Virus record (IMG/VR): IMGVR_UViG_3300024520_000190
Location: 1 to 39,772 of that record
From: a virus
Direction: 5' to 3' (one strand)
DNA: 39,772 nt
Shown in pieces: positions 7,883 through 16,630 of the stretch (its first letter is position 1; each line of letters opens with the position of its first letter). The position numbers and the translations under genes were made by a program. The notes below the pieces were generated by a model, which was given only the letters and a program-made list of their open reading frames with translations, was not told where the DNA came from and ran no database searches.

Positions 7883-10337
7883 GGGAAACATAAACAGTTT
7901 TCTGGGTACCATGAGCGGCAACATCATTGCAGCTAATCAAGCATGGGACTTGTTTGCTAAGGCTGCAAGAGCTGTAGTGGGACCACTGAACGAGATTGTT
8001 AAGGTAGGATCAGCGTTCCAAGCCCAAATGCAGGTTGTTAGGTCTATCAGCAAATTGACTGCAACTGAATTTAAAAAGCTCAGTCAAGCCGCCAGGGACA
8101 TAGGGGCAACCACAGAATTCACAGCCACACAAGCCGCCAAGGCTATGGAGAACTTAACCAGGGCTGGTTTGACGGCAACCGAAACGCTTGCCGTAACTGG
8201 TGACGTTATGGCGCTGGCAGCTGCAACGGGTTCAGACCTGGCAACAAGCGCAGATGTGGTGGCTAAAACACTGGGTGTATTCGCAGACCAAGGACTAAAA
8301 GCTAAGGAAGCGGTGGACCTGATGGTTCAGACCGTGTCAGCCTCACCACAAAATTTTTCTAATTTATCGGAAGCGCTAAGAAGCTCTCAGGGGCTAGCGT
8401 CAAGTCTGGGCATAAACTTTGAAGAGTTGACTGTAATAATTGGGTCAATGGCTGAGGTAGGTTTCAGAGGGGAGCAGGCAGGCGTCGCCCTCAACGCTGC
8501 AATGGCCAAGTTGCTCAACCCTACGTCTGAGGGTATCAAGGTATTAACAGAGCTGGGTCTGACTGTTGAAGATGTCAACCCAAAAATGAATGACTTCAAG
8601 GACGTAATAGACACCTTAAACCAGTCTGGGATAGACGAGGCTCAGACTTTAGAGTTGTTAGGTCAGATTGCTGGTACAAAATTTGTCAAATTCATACAGC
8701 GCGGACGTGACGCGATTGACGAATTCGCAGAGGCGCAGGCCAACGCGAACACAGCCTCGGACGCTACCAACATCAAGCTGCAAGATTTAGAGAGTGACAT
8801 GAACATGCTCAACTCTATTACAGAAGAGTTGAAGATAACGCTGTTCGACACGTTCGACACAGAACTAAGAGACTTGGTTCAGAATATCACAGTCGCAATT
8901 CGAGAGGCAACCGCCTCCGTATCAAAGATAAAAAAGCGCTGGACAGAATGGAGCATAGGCATAGCTATGTTCAACCGACGGATGCTAAAGTTAACCAATT
9001 TGTTTGGGCAAAACGATAAAGCAATAAGCGACTTAAACATAGAAATAGGTGACATGCAGGCGTCACTGGGAGAAGTCACCAGGGAGCTAGATAAGAAATC
9101 TTTAGACAACGCAGCGGAGCACATTGTACCCAAACTGGCTAAGTCATTCGGGCGCACAGCTGATGAGATAGACAGGACCAGGGAAGCAATGAGAGCCAAC
9201 CAGCGAGCTGTCAAGGATCAGCAGGCGGTGGTTGAGGAACTGGTGGAGACTGACCAGCAGGCAACCAACAGGATCGAGGGCAACCGGGAGATACTAAAAA
9301 AGCAACAGGCCGATATAATCAAGCAGGACAAGGACAGGCTGACACTAGCCAACGCACTAGCCAAGGCTCACTTACAACTGGCAGCCAGCAACAAGAAACA
9401 AGCTAAGGCAGCTATTGCACTGTCCGACGCTCAACGGTTAGCTATGGCACAGGCACACGCGCAAGCTGTGACTACACTGGCGGCAAACAAAGCAATAGAG
9501 GTTCAAGGACTGGAGCACGTTCAAGGGCGTGGTGATCCAGCTGGTGAGTCAGTCAGGCGTAGAAATGAATTCTTGCAAGGGGTAGGTGCTAACGCGGCTA
9601 GTCAGGTGGTTGGTGTGTCGGGTGCTATTCAAGGAGCTCAGGCAGGCGGCCCACTGGGCGCTATTGTTGGCGCGTTGGCTGAAATAATACTTGCTAATCC
9701 AAAGACTCAGGCCCTACTTGATGAGCTGAACGAGGCTATCATAGAATTAACTGATCCAATTATTGAGGCAGTTGTCCCTATCATGAGAGACATGGTTCAG
9801 ATACTCAGGGACTTAAAGCCGATAACTGAAATCTTAGGAAAATGGCTAGGTAACATCATGACCATTTTCAGGCCTGTTATCCAGCGTTTGAGTGACCACG
9901 TTGCGTTCCTGTCCAGGCACGTGGAGTTTGCAGGGGAAGCGCTGGAGAAACTGACACCTACAATGGACGGCGTAGCCAAGGGGCTAGCGCTATTCGCACC
10001 AGCTATGGAGACCTTAGCCAGGGCAATGGACACGCTAGCAGGTAACTTAGGAGCAGCAGGCAGCGCTGGTAGTAGCATATCAGGGTTTTTTGGTTCAGTT
10101 GGAAGCGCGTTAGGGTTTGCTGAGGGGGGAGTAATTACACCAGATAGGATGTTAACTACACCAGACGAGACAGGCGCAGGCCTGATCAAGGCGCATGTAG
10201 GGGAGACGGTAGTCCCCGAGGGCAAAGCGTCACCAAGTGCGGTGTTCAACATCAAGTCAATCAATCCAAGGGAACAAGCGGAGGCCATTTGGCAGATAAT
10301 TGAAGAAGGTATGCAGACCGGGAGGCTAGCAATATAA
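7851..10337 (+). CDS. Tail tape measure protein
   Basis: An 828-residue protein that sets tail length and is ejected with the DNA. Residues about 70-230 match the conserved core of TP901-type tape measures (GATTEFTATQAAKAMENL; GSDLATSADVVAKTLG; SASPQNFSNLSEALR; FRGEQAGVALNAAMAKL). Long charged helices follow (about 320-560). A glycine/alanine-rich hydrophobic part lies at about 590-640. The end carries FAEGGVITPDRMLTTPDE...HVGETVVPEGK, a common tape-measure tail motif. By the rough rule of 1.5 angstroms per residue the tail would be about 120 nm. The start overlaps the chaperone extension. The stop TAA at 10335-10337 shares a base with the next ATG. Confidence 0.92.
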   Translation: MAGIRQRISGEGNINSFLGTMSGNIIAANQAWDLFAKAARAVVGPLNEIVKVGSAFQAQMQVVRSISKLTATEFKKLSQAARDIGATTEFTATQAAKAMENLTRAGLTATETLAVTGDVMALAAATGSDLATSADVVAKTLGVFADQGLKAKEAVDLMVQTVSASPQNFSNLSEALRSSQGLASSLGINFEELTVIIGSMAEVGFRGEQAGVALNAAMAKLLNPTSEGIKVLTELGLTVEDVNPKMNDFKDVIDTLNQSGIDEAQTLELLGQIAGTKFVKFIQRGRDAIDEFAEAQANANTASDATNIKLQDLESDMNMLNSITEELKITLFDTFDTELRDLVQNITVAIREATASVSKIKKRWTEWSIGIAMFNRRMLKLTNLFGQNDKAISDLNIEIGDMQASLGEVTRELDKKSLDNAAEHIVPKLAKSFGRTADEIDRTREAMRANQRAVKDQQAVVEELVETDQQATNRIEGNREILKKQQADIIKQDKDRLTLANALAKAHLQLAASNKKQAKAAIALSDAQRLAMAQAHAQAVTTLAANKAIEVQGLEHVQGRGDPAGESVRRRNEFLQGVGANAASQVVGVSGAIQGAQAGGPLGAIVGALAEIILANPKTQALLDELNEAIIELTDPIIEAVVPIMRDMVQILRDLKPITEILGKWLGNIMTIFRPVIQRLSDHVAFLSRHVEFAGEALEKLTPTMDGVAKGLALFAPAMETLARAMDTLAGNLGAAGSAGSSISGFFGSVGSALGFAEGGVITPDRMLTTPDETGAGLIKAHVGETVVPEGKASPSAVFNIKSINPREQAEAIWQIIEEGMQTGRLAI

Positions 10338-10732
10338 TGGCTAAATTTGGAGAAAGATCTAGGAACAGGCTTGAGACGGTGCACCCGCTCTTAGTCCTAC
10401 TATTCGAGGAGGTAGTCAAAGATTTCGACTGTACTGTATTAACAGGACACAGGGACGAGGCCAATCAAAACGAGTGCTACAGGCTGGGCAAAAGTAAATT
10501 AAAATGGCCGGAGTCTAAGCACAACACGTTGCCCAGTCGGGCAATAGACGTTTGCTGTTGGCCAATAGACTGGACAGACATATCAAGACATTACTATTTT
10601 TCAGGTTACGTCCTGGGCACGGCTAGTAGGCTATCAATACCTGTAAGATTTGGTGGAGACTGGGACAGCGACCGATTGATAAAAGATCAGGATTTTAATG
10701 ATTTAGTCCATTTTGAATTATGCGAAGTTTAA
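10337..10732 (+). CDS. M15-family zinc peptidase (endolysin or tail-associated peptidase)
   Basis: This 131-residue enzyme resembles the D-Ala-D-Ala carboxypeptidase / L-Ala-D-Glu endopeptidase family M15, which cuts peptidoglycan cross-bridges. Zinc ligand candidates are His62 (in SKHN), Asp71 (AIDV) and His125 in LVHFEL, with Glu127 as a likely catalytic residue. No signal peptide is present. It is the only clear cell-wall hydrolase in the window, so it is the endolysin candidate. Its place between the tape measure and tail-tip genes would also fit a tail-associated peptidase. The frame overlaps the next start by 13 bases. Confidence 0.85.
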   Translation: MAKFGERSRNRLETVHPLLVLLFEEVVKDFDCTVLTGHRDEANQNECYRLGKSKLKWPESKHNTLPSRAIDVCCWPIDWTDISRHYYFSGYVLGTASRLSIPVRFGGDWDSDRLIKDQDFNDLVHFELCEV

Positions 10733-12720
10733 CCAGTATTGAAAGCTCGTCAACCGGGCTAACAGATATAGAGTTCCTCCTGAAAAGCTCGGACGCGTCC
10801 ACCACATGGACATTTTCCAGCGGTGACATCATAACTATGTCTAAGGTGAACTGGCAAGCTAGATTTGGTGGTGGTATCGGCAAACCATCGACATACACCA
10901 TCACGCTAGGCACTTCAGTAGACTGGATCAAGGACAACCTGAACCAGATAGCTAGCGGTGAAGCTCGTTTAAATGTAACAGTTAATTCAGACACTTTTCA
11001 GCCACACGTCGGTCGTGTGCGAGTAATTGACAGAGACACTGATAATATCCATCTTGTCAGCCTGACTGTCTTTGACAGGTTCCTGGATGACAACGTTAAA
11101 TATCCACCCAGTTTACCAGATAGCTTTCAACCTCACCCAGAAATCATAGAAAAGGACGTAGGATGGGGCACGTATTTCGGCAAACAGATCAGACCATTTT
11201 TCCATACTGCAACCGCGTCTTACTTTCAGCTGCTAGAACCTCCGAGGAATGTAAGTATAACCTCAAACACGCTAGTAAGTACCGTATTTTACCAGAGCAA
11301 CTTGCCCAATGGGTCAGCAGTAGAAAATAAAAGCGTGTACTTAGCTAAGCACGGGTGGGTAGCTGGAGGCACAGTTATAGGAGCAGGCAAATTTATCGTT
11401 TCAGATTTTAGCACAACGGATACCAGATTGTGGCAATATGAAAACAACCTGACACCCGTATTGAACAATACAATATTCGGAGACCAGACCACACACCATA
11501 TTTTACACAACCGGGTTGAGGGAGAACTTCAGGCCCGGTTCGAAACACACAGCACAGCTCCAGGGGACTTTCAGTTTGTTTATATGGGCATCACGCCCTT
11601 AAGCAGAACTATTCGTAATCTACACCAGATAAAATATTCGGTTGTTATTTCTAACTTCACAACGGCCACCCCTAACGTAGCACAGTTGAACATACGATAC
11701 CCCACAGGCGGTGGCGCGTTTACAGCAACCGCCATAGGGTCCATAACTCAAACTGGGTCAATGATGACAGGCAGCTTAATAGTAGCATCATTGTCGGCAT
11801 GGGCCACGGGCAAGCACTTGGCGTATGATAGCACACACCCCGATTATTTGGAGTTTCAAACAACTAAGGCAGTAGCCGCCAACACGTTTGTAACTGCTCA
11901 GTTTTCTTTATCATTCGAGGCTAGCCTGTTATCAGAGGCGTACCAGAACTATTCATTTTACTCTCTGCCAGTCAACTGTACTTACGTCGGCTGTTTTGAA
12001 AGTCCCACTGGCATATTGACGCATATATTCAGCGAGTTTACAATCGACTTCAATCAAGCGGCGGCTAGTGCTAGTCAGGCGACTCTTGAAAGCAGTGATT
12101 ACAATTTCCAGTGCTTCTTTTCAGAGCGTGAGCCACTGGTGGACATCATAGACGAATTTGGAGACATAGCCAAGACATACTACTGGGCATCTGACAGTGG
12201 AATAATAAATACCAGAACGTATGAGAATAGCGGTTCAGCGACCGTTGACGCGACTATCTCAACCAGCGACATGCTAGACTTCAGTTTGTTCAATAGCCCG
12301 CTAGGCAGCACCCGTTTTCAGGGCAAAAAGGGCAGTACCATCAAAGTGGACTACGAATACGATTTCCAGAGCAAGAAATATTTGAAGACACTGAACGCCA
12401 ACCCGACTAACACAGCGGCCTGCGATAGTGCAAACGCCTCTGGCATTACTAGCCAGGTGGCCAAGAAAACCAAGTATGTCATGGAGACGGCAACCGCTTC
12501 CAGTTGGGTATCTAAGATTGTTCAGACAGCGACACAGCCAGAGGAGTTTATTCGTGCCACTCTGCCTTTTAGGTACATGCAACTGGAGCTTGCCGACGTG
12601 GTTAAGGTCCAGCACCCATCTATAGTAGGGTCAGAGAGCCTGTACCAGATTACAGAACTGGGCCACGACTACACACAGGGCGTCGTCAATATAACAGCAC
12701 AAGAATTACTGGAGTTTTAA
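10720..12720 (+). CDS. Large tail-tip / baseplate structural protein
   Basis: A 666-residue beta-rich protein that follows the tape measure and the M15 peptidase. It is low in charge, rich in Ser, Thr and Asn, and has many short strands. The ends resemble tail hub proteins: an N-terminal domain with two-fold strands around WTFSSGDIITMSKVNWQ, and a C-terminal domain with YRYMQLELADVVKVQHPS-type strands (about residues 610-666) like tail-hub modules that read through to TQGVVNITAQELLEF. Function is deduced mainly from order: tape measure, then tail tip, then small distal proteins and fibre. The start at 10720 is inside the previous frame and lacks a strong ribosome site, so it could begin slightly later. 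Confidence 0.7.
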   Translation: MRSLTSIESSSTGLTDIEFLLKSSDASTTWTFSSGDIITMSKVNWQARFGGGIGKPSTYTITLGTSVDWIKDNLNQIASGEARLNVTVNSDTFQPHVGRVRVIDRDTDNIHLVSLTVFDRFLDDNVKYPPSLPDSFQPHPEIIEKDVGWGTYFGKQIRPFFHTATASYFQLLEPPRNVSITSNTLVSTVFYQSNLPNGSAVENKSVYLAKHGWVAGGTVIGAGKFIVSDFSTTDTRLWQYENNLTPVLNNTIFGDQTTHHILHNRVEGELQARFETHSTAPGDFQFVYMGITPLSRTIRNLHQIKYSVVISNFTTATPNVAQLNIRYPTGGGAFTATAIGSITQTGSMMTGSLIVASLSAWATGKHLAYDSTHPDYLEFQTTKAVAANTFVTAQFSLSFEASLLSEAYQNYSFYSLPVNCTYVGCFESPTGILTHIFSEFTIDFNQAAASASQATLESSDYNFQCFFSEREPLVDIIDEFGDIAKTYYWASDSGIINTRTYENSGSATVDATISTSDMLDFSLFNSPLGSTRFQGKKGSTIKVDYEYDFQSKKYLKTLNANPTNTAACDSANASGITSQVAKKTKYVMETATASSWVSKIVQTATQPEEFIRATLPFRYMQLELADVVKVQHPSIVGSESLYQITELGHDYTQGVVNITAQELLEF

Positions 12721-13059
12721 ATGGACCTTGGAGACGGAGCAGTCGTGATAACAATTTTTCCTCAGCAGAATGTCCTGGACGAAAAAAAGATGACTCGTGC
12801 GTCGGACACTACTTTGTCTGGAGTACCCAGAAAATACAAGTGGGCTGAGTTTGATAATTTTATCATACCTATCAAGTTCATGCCAGACAGTGACAGCAGC
12901 CAAGTTAATGAGTGGTGGAGGGCGCAGACTACCCTAACCTTCAGTTTTGACCTGATAGACTACTCTGTCAAAATCACCAACGCTGGGCGGCCGTTTACAG
13001 GGACCACCAAGCCCTACGTAGACGAGTGGGCTGGTCAGATCAACCTGGAGTCCGTATGA
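12721..13059 (+). CDS. Distal tail-like small protein, copy 1
   Basis: A 112-residue protein that starts directly after the stop of the tail-tip gene. It contains FIIPIKFMPDSDSSQVNEWW followed by strands and a VDEWAGQINLES ending. The next gene has the same pattern in the same order (IPVTFIN...ITSWWLAETELW...FDKFSGVLRM), so the two are diverged tandem copies. The Trp-Trp and beta-strand arrangement resembles small tail-tip proteins, but no named family was recognised. Its TGA overlaps the next ATG at 13056-13059, indicating coupled translation. Confidence 0.65.
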   Translation: MDLGDGAVVITIFPQQNVLDEKKMTRASDTTLSGVPRKYKWAEFDNFIIPIKFMPDSDSSQVNEWWRAQTTLTFSFDLIDYSVKITNAGRPFTGTTKPYVDEWAGQINLESV

Positions 13060-13508
13060 GCCTGGGACCAGTTCAACTAACACCCTCAATAACAACAAGT
13101 GTCGGCCAGTTGACAGTCGCCCCTACAGACGGCATGGCTGAGGATCTAATGGTCAGACAGAGCAACCAAAGGACGCGTGGTGGAAGGCTGGAGAGCTACA
13201 AGCAAGTGGGAGACCAATACAGGTACAGCATACCTGTGACATTCATCAACAGCGCAACACGTACAGAAATAACTAGCTGGTGGCTAGCAGAGACAGAGCT
13301 ATGGTTGACAGTAAGCTCGGAGAGCCTGCATGTCTACATAGCCAACAACGCGCACCCGTTGCCCAGTAGATCAACAGCGCAGTTTGACAAATTTAGTGGT
13401 GTGCTCAGGATGCACCAGACCAGAGACGAATCAAAAATAGCAGGCCTTCCCCTGATAGTAGACGACGCAGTACAAGGGGAACTGGACAGCATATACTTCA
13501 CACCTTAG
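13056..13508 (+). CDS. Distal tail-like small protein, copy 2
   Basis: A 150-residue protein starting at the ATG of an ATGA overlap at 13056. An in-frame ATG 30 bases earlier lies within the previous gene and is less likely. It is a paralogue of the preceding protein, matched by IPVTFINSATRTEITSWW against IPIKFMPDSDSSQVNEWW, with a longer N-terminal lead of about 50 residues. It is followed seven bases after its stop by the fibre gene, which has GAGGATAAATG as ribosome site. Likely a tail-tip component; the specific role is unknown. Confidence 0.65.
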   Translation: MSLGPVQLTPSITTSVGQLTVAPTDGMAEDLMVRQSNQRTRGGRLESYKQVGDQYRYSIPVTFINSATRTEITSWWLAETELWLTVSSESLHVYIANNAHPLPSRSTAQFDKFSGVLRMHQTRDESKIAGLPLIVDDAVQGELDSIYFTP

Positions 13509-13515
13509 AGGATAA

Positions 13516-14703
13516 ATGGCACATACAAATTTAGGTAAAGCAGCTAACACTATACTCACCGCAACAGAAGTTAACTGCCTGGTTGCGGTTGACGGTTCCG
13601 GACAGGTAGGCATCGGAATCGCTGCCGCAGGGGCACGTCTCCAGGTAGACGAGACTACCACATTAGGGTCAACGGCGGCTGATTTCCAGATAGTTTCCAT
13701 TATGGGTGGAGATGTAGGAAATACTTTTAAATCTGTTGATTGGCTAGTGCGTGAGTCTAACGGTTCAGATTGGACAACTGCAAGGATGCATCAATCCATA
13801 GCTATCGATGCGTCCCATGCAACGCCAGGGACAGATACAAAAGTGTGGTGGGAGCGTGATCCCAGTAGTTTAATACAATCGTGGGGTAATGCGGGAGATA
13901 CGTGGTTGACACTTAACGCTGGTGATTGTGGAGTGGGTACTACTTTGCCTGGAGCGAGGCTTGACGTAGAAGATGCCACCGCCACAGGCGTTCAGATAGG
14001 AAAAATTGGATCAACAACATTAGCTAGGGCAGTTTGGTTCGGTGCCTTAACTGAAGGTGCGTTTATACAAGCAGCACACAACGACACATTTGGTACCGAA
14101 AAGAATTTAGTCCTTAATCCCAATGGGGGTAATGTTAGTGTAGGTAATGCAGTACCCGGTGCCGACTTTGATGTTGATGCGAATGCGGATACACTATCTT
14201 TTAGAGTTGACAGGTCGGGTAGTACAGCCACAAACCGTATTGCTGTTTTTGTCTCAGACAACGGCGGGGCGAACACCACAAACTGCCAAATAATGGTTGA
14301 CGGTGACTTGGAGAACACTAACAACGCTTACGGTGCTATTTCGGACGAGAAGCTGAAAGAGAATATTGTAGACGCAACTCCAAAGCTAGACGATTTAATG
14401 AAAGTTAAGATTAGGAATTTTAATTTGAAGCGCAACCCCGAAGTTAAGCAAATCGGAGTGATTGCACAAGAGCTTGAGAAAGTGTTCCCTAAACTAGTTA
14501 AAAACTCACCGGATAAAGTTAAAGTATTTAACGATGAGTGGGAACCCACAGAAGACCAAACAGAAGAGGATAGACCTTATACAATGGAAAAGAACGGAGA
14601 GGTAACAAAATCTGTTAAGTATTCAGTGTTTGTTCCCATGCTCATTAAAGCAATTCAAGAGCTATCAGCAGAAGTTGAACTATTAAAATCAAAAATTCCT
14701 TAA
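13516..14703 (+). CDS. Tail fibre with self-cleaving S74 chaperone domain
   Basis: This 395-residue fibre protein ends in an intramolecular chaperone (Peptidase_S74) of the endosialidase type. The cleavage dyad is Ser276-Asp277 in AISDEKLKENI, and the conserved follow-on helix is GVIAQELEKVFPKLV. In the family the chaperone trimerises the fibre and then cuts itself off before the serine. The shaft has three degenerate repeats near residues 31-46, 138-153 and 207-222 with the pattern VGxG...PGARLDV. It is the last gene of the late + strand block and overlaps the end of the opposing gene by 15 bases. It is the best candidate for host recognition. Confidence 0.88.
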   Translation: MAHTNLGKAANTILTATEVNCLVAVDGSGQVGIGIAAAGARLQVDETTTLGSTAADFQIVSIMGGDVGNTFKSVDWLVRESNGSDWTTARMHQSIAIDASHATPGTDTKVWWERDPSSLIQSWGNAGDTWLTLNAGDCGVGTTLPGARLDVEDATATGVQIGKIGSTTLARAVWFGALTEGAFIQAAHNDTFGTEKNLVLNPNGGNVSVGNAVPGADFDVDANADTLSFRVDRSGSTATNRIAVFVSDNGGANTTNCQIMVDGDLENTNNAYGAISDEKLKENIVDATPKLDDLMKVKIRNFNLKRNPEVKQIGVIAQELEKVFPKLVKNSPDKVKVFNDEWEPTEDQTEEDRPYTMEKNGEVTKSVKYSVFVPMLIKAIQELSAEVELLKSKIP

Positions 14704-14874
14704 CCATCTTAACAGCGCTTCCCTAAATTTATCATGATTTCTTTTATAGTCTGGAGTATCCGAGAACTTTGCACGCTGATAGGCGTGCTGGTGGCTGTCG
14801 CACCATTTGCGCTGGCGGCAATACGGGCCGTACTTTATGACCTGACTACAGTAGGGGAGTGAGCAAGCTTTCAT
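14689..14874 (-). CDS. Small zinc-cluster protein
   Basis: A 61-residue basic protein with cysteines and histidines at residues 4, 9, 19, 25, 28 and 30 (pattern C-x4-C-x9-C-x5-C-x2-H-x-H). This resembles the zinc-binding N-terminal part of small phage HNH endonucleases, but the HNH catalytic core is absent. The rest is a basic helix (FREALLRWLRNF). The start overlaps the helicase stop (14871-14874), so it is the last gene of the - strand block. A DNA- or RNA-binding role is plausible; it could be the remnant of an HNH enzyme. Confidence 0.65.
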   Translation of the reverse strand: MKACSLPYCSQVIKYGPYCRQRKWCDSHQHAYQRAKFSDTPDYKRNHDKFREALLRWLRNF

Positions 14875-16247
14875 AGTACACCCCCTAAGTCATTGGATTG
14901 CAGTAATTTAGAGAAACTGAGCTTACTGTCTAGCGCTTCTTTGATTTTAACGTCTATTGTGTCCTCACAGATCAAATCTATGTACGTCACTTTGTTAACT
15001 TGGCCTATACGGTGGCACCTGTCCTCCGACTGCAAGCGCTCCTCCAGGTTGAAAGAGTTGCTGTAATAGACGACCGTGTCACAGTTAACCAGGTTGATAC
15101 CTATGCCACAGCTGGACGCAGTAGCCACCAGCACCCGATATTTGCCAGCCCTGAACCCGTCGATTGCGTCCTGTCTATCATAAGCTTTCATTTCCCCAAC
15201 GTGAGCGACACCATCAACAGCAGCTAGAACCATGTGCACCTCCTTGACGAATCTACACCAGACAATTATCTGTTTACCAGTGTCCTCCACCAGATTTTTA
15301 AGTGCTTCCAGTTTAGGGTTGGTCTTGAACACAACCGCCGGATCGTCTCCATCCTTCAAAAATCCTCCAGTTATCTGCTGTAATCGAAGTAGCTTTGTCA
15401 GAACAACGGGCGCTGCAAATGAACGTCCCTTGACTTCAATCAATAGATCCTCTTTCATTTGCTGATACAGCCTACCCTGAGTGTCTGAGAGGTCCAGCTG
15501 AATAGTCTGATAGACCTTTTCAGGCAGGTCTAGGCATTCCTCCTTGATCACTCTGAAAGAATGGCGGGCAACGATTGACATTAATCTGGGTATGTTCCTA
15601 TACCCTACTACCTTGTAAAATTTGCGCCCGTTGAAATCGTCTAGCATGAGCTTAGCGTACTCACGCCTGAATGCTGTCCAGCTGGGTTGCCCGATGATGT
15701 TTTTATCCAGGAAATTGAACTGAGCATAAAAGTCTAGTGGGCTGTTTGGGATAGGTAGCCCAGTCAAAATTCGCTTGTAACCTGCCTGTTTACCAAGTTC
15801 AATTATTGCCTTGGTACGCTTAGCGCTGGGCGTTTTTATACGCGTAGACTCGTCCAGGATCAGAATTGTTTTTTCGTCCACGACATCGAACAGAACAGCG
15901 CCCGCTTTCGTCAACAGGGCTTCGTAATTGATGACCAGGAACACCAGGCCTTTCTGCCTATGATATGTCATTGACGCGATAATATCAGCCTTCTTTTTGG
16001 CAGTTAACGTGGCTTTCCAGAGGTACGGCCTAGCATCTGAGTGTATCTGAATTTCTCCCATCCAGTTGGTCTGGCAGACCTTCGGGCAAAATACGACTGC
16101 CAAGTTGACAGGCAGGTTGACCGCTGTGTCTATAGCTACCTTAGTTTTACCCGTACCCATGTCCATGAGTAGGGCAAAGTTCTTTTGCCACACTGATATA
16201 TCCAGGGCGCGTGACTGGTGCGCGTAGGGCTTAGTTTTGTATATCAT
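14871..16247 (-). CDS. SNF2-type DNA helicase/translocase
   Basis: A 458-residue superfamily 2 ATPase. Residues 30-35 (MGTGKT) are the Walker A motif, LDES at 131-134 the DEAD-type Walker B, LTGLPI at 161-166 motif III, and a C-terminal QSEDRCHRIGQ-type motif VI closes the ATP site. The two RecA-like lobes are complete and no accessory domain is present. SNF2-type proteins of this compact form are common in phage replication modules. It is coupled by ATGA to the upstream nuclease gene (start 16247, nuclease stop at 16244) and lies downstream of DNA polymerase, pointing to a replication or recombination role. Confidence 0.9.
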   Translation of the reverse strand: MIYKTKPYAHQSRALDISVWQKNFALLMDMGTGKTKVAIDTAVNLPVNLAVVFCPKVCQTNWMGEIQIHSDARPYLWKATLTAKKKADIIASMTYHRQKGLVFLVINYEALLTKAGAVLFDVVDEKTILILDESTRIKTPSAKRTKAIIELGKQAGYKRILTGLPIPNSPLDFYAQFNFLDKNIIGQPSWTAFRREYAKLMLDDFNGRKFYKVVGYRNIPRLMSIVARHSFRVIKEECLDLPEKVYQTIQLDLSDTQGRLYQQMKEDLLIEVKGRSFAAPVVLTKLLRLQQITGGFLKDGDDPAVVFKTNPKLEALKNLVEDTGKQIIVWCRFVKEVHMVLAAVDGVAHVGEMKAYDRQDAIDGFRAGKYRVLVATASSCGIGINLVNCDTVVYYSNSFNLEERLQSEDRCHRIGQVNKVTYIDLICEDTIDVKIKEALDSKLSFSKLLQSNDLGGVL

Positions 16248-16630
16248 AGGAACTCCATTAGCGAGTTATCTAGTTTGCCACAGTGCCACAGTGCACTGCC
16301 AAGAGTGTCTTTTACAAAAATCTTCCTGAGCTGTAGATAGTTAAGCAAAACATACCTGCTTCCAACTCGGGCCAAAACAAAACATCGTCCGGACTCTTCC
16401 CCATGTTTCTCTAAAAATAGCCTTTGGAGGGGGCTAATATTGAAATTGACGGGAGTGCCCTTACGTTTGGGTGGTAGTACACTTTTCAGCTCAATAAAAC
16501 CCCTGTGTCCATCATAACTGTATATAATATCTGGAACGCCTTTGACTCCGATACATTCAAGGCGCTGGTACTGTACGCCATTAGTATCAAATAATTTCTT
16601 TAGGCTCCGCCATACGCTTGACTCTTTCAT
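16244..16630 (-). CDS. PD-(D/E)XK nuclease, VRR-NUC-like
   Basis: A 128-residue nuclease with the core GVPDII (Asp34) followed by GFIELK (Glu47 and Lys49), the PD-(D/E)XK metal site. The segment SPLQRLFLEKH fits the helix that follows in VRR-NUC/Holliday-junction-resolvase-like small phage nucleases. It starts in an ATGA overlap with the polymerase stop and ends in one with the helicase start, so polymerase, nuclease and helicase form a fixed unit. It probably cleaves branched DNA or makes ends for recombination; substrate is inferred from the family. Confidence 0.85.
   Translation of the reverse strand: MKESSVWRSLKKLFDTNGVQYQRLECIGVKGVPDIIYSYDGHRGFIELKSVLPPKRKGTPVNFNISPLQRLFLEKHGEESGRCFVLARVGSRYVLLNYLQLRKIFVKDTLGSALWHCGKLDNSLMEFL

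Noticed and set aside
9797-10384. 195-residue - strand frame opposite the tape measure
   Set aside because: It is antisense to the well supported C-terminus of the tape measure, has no ribosome site and low-complexity Pro/Ser/Ala composition.
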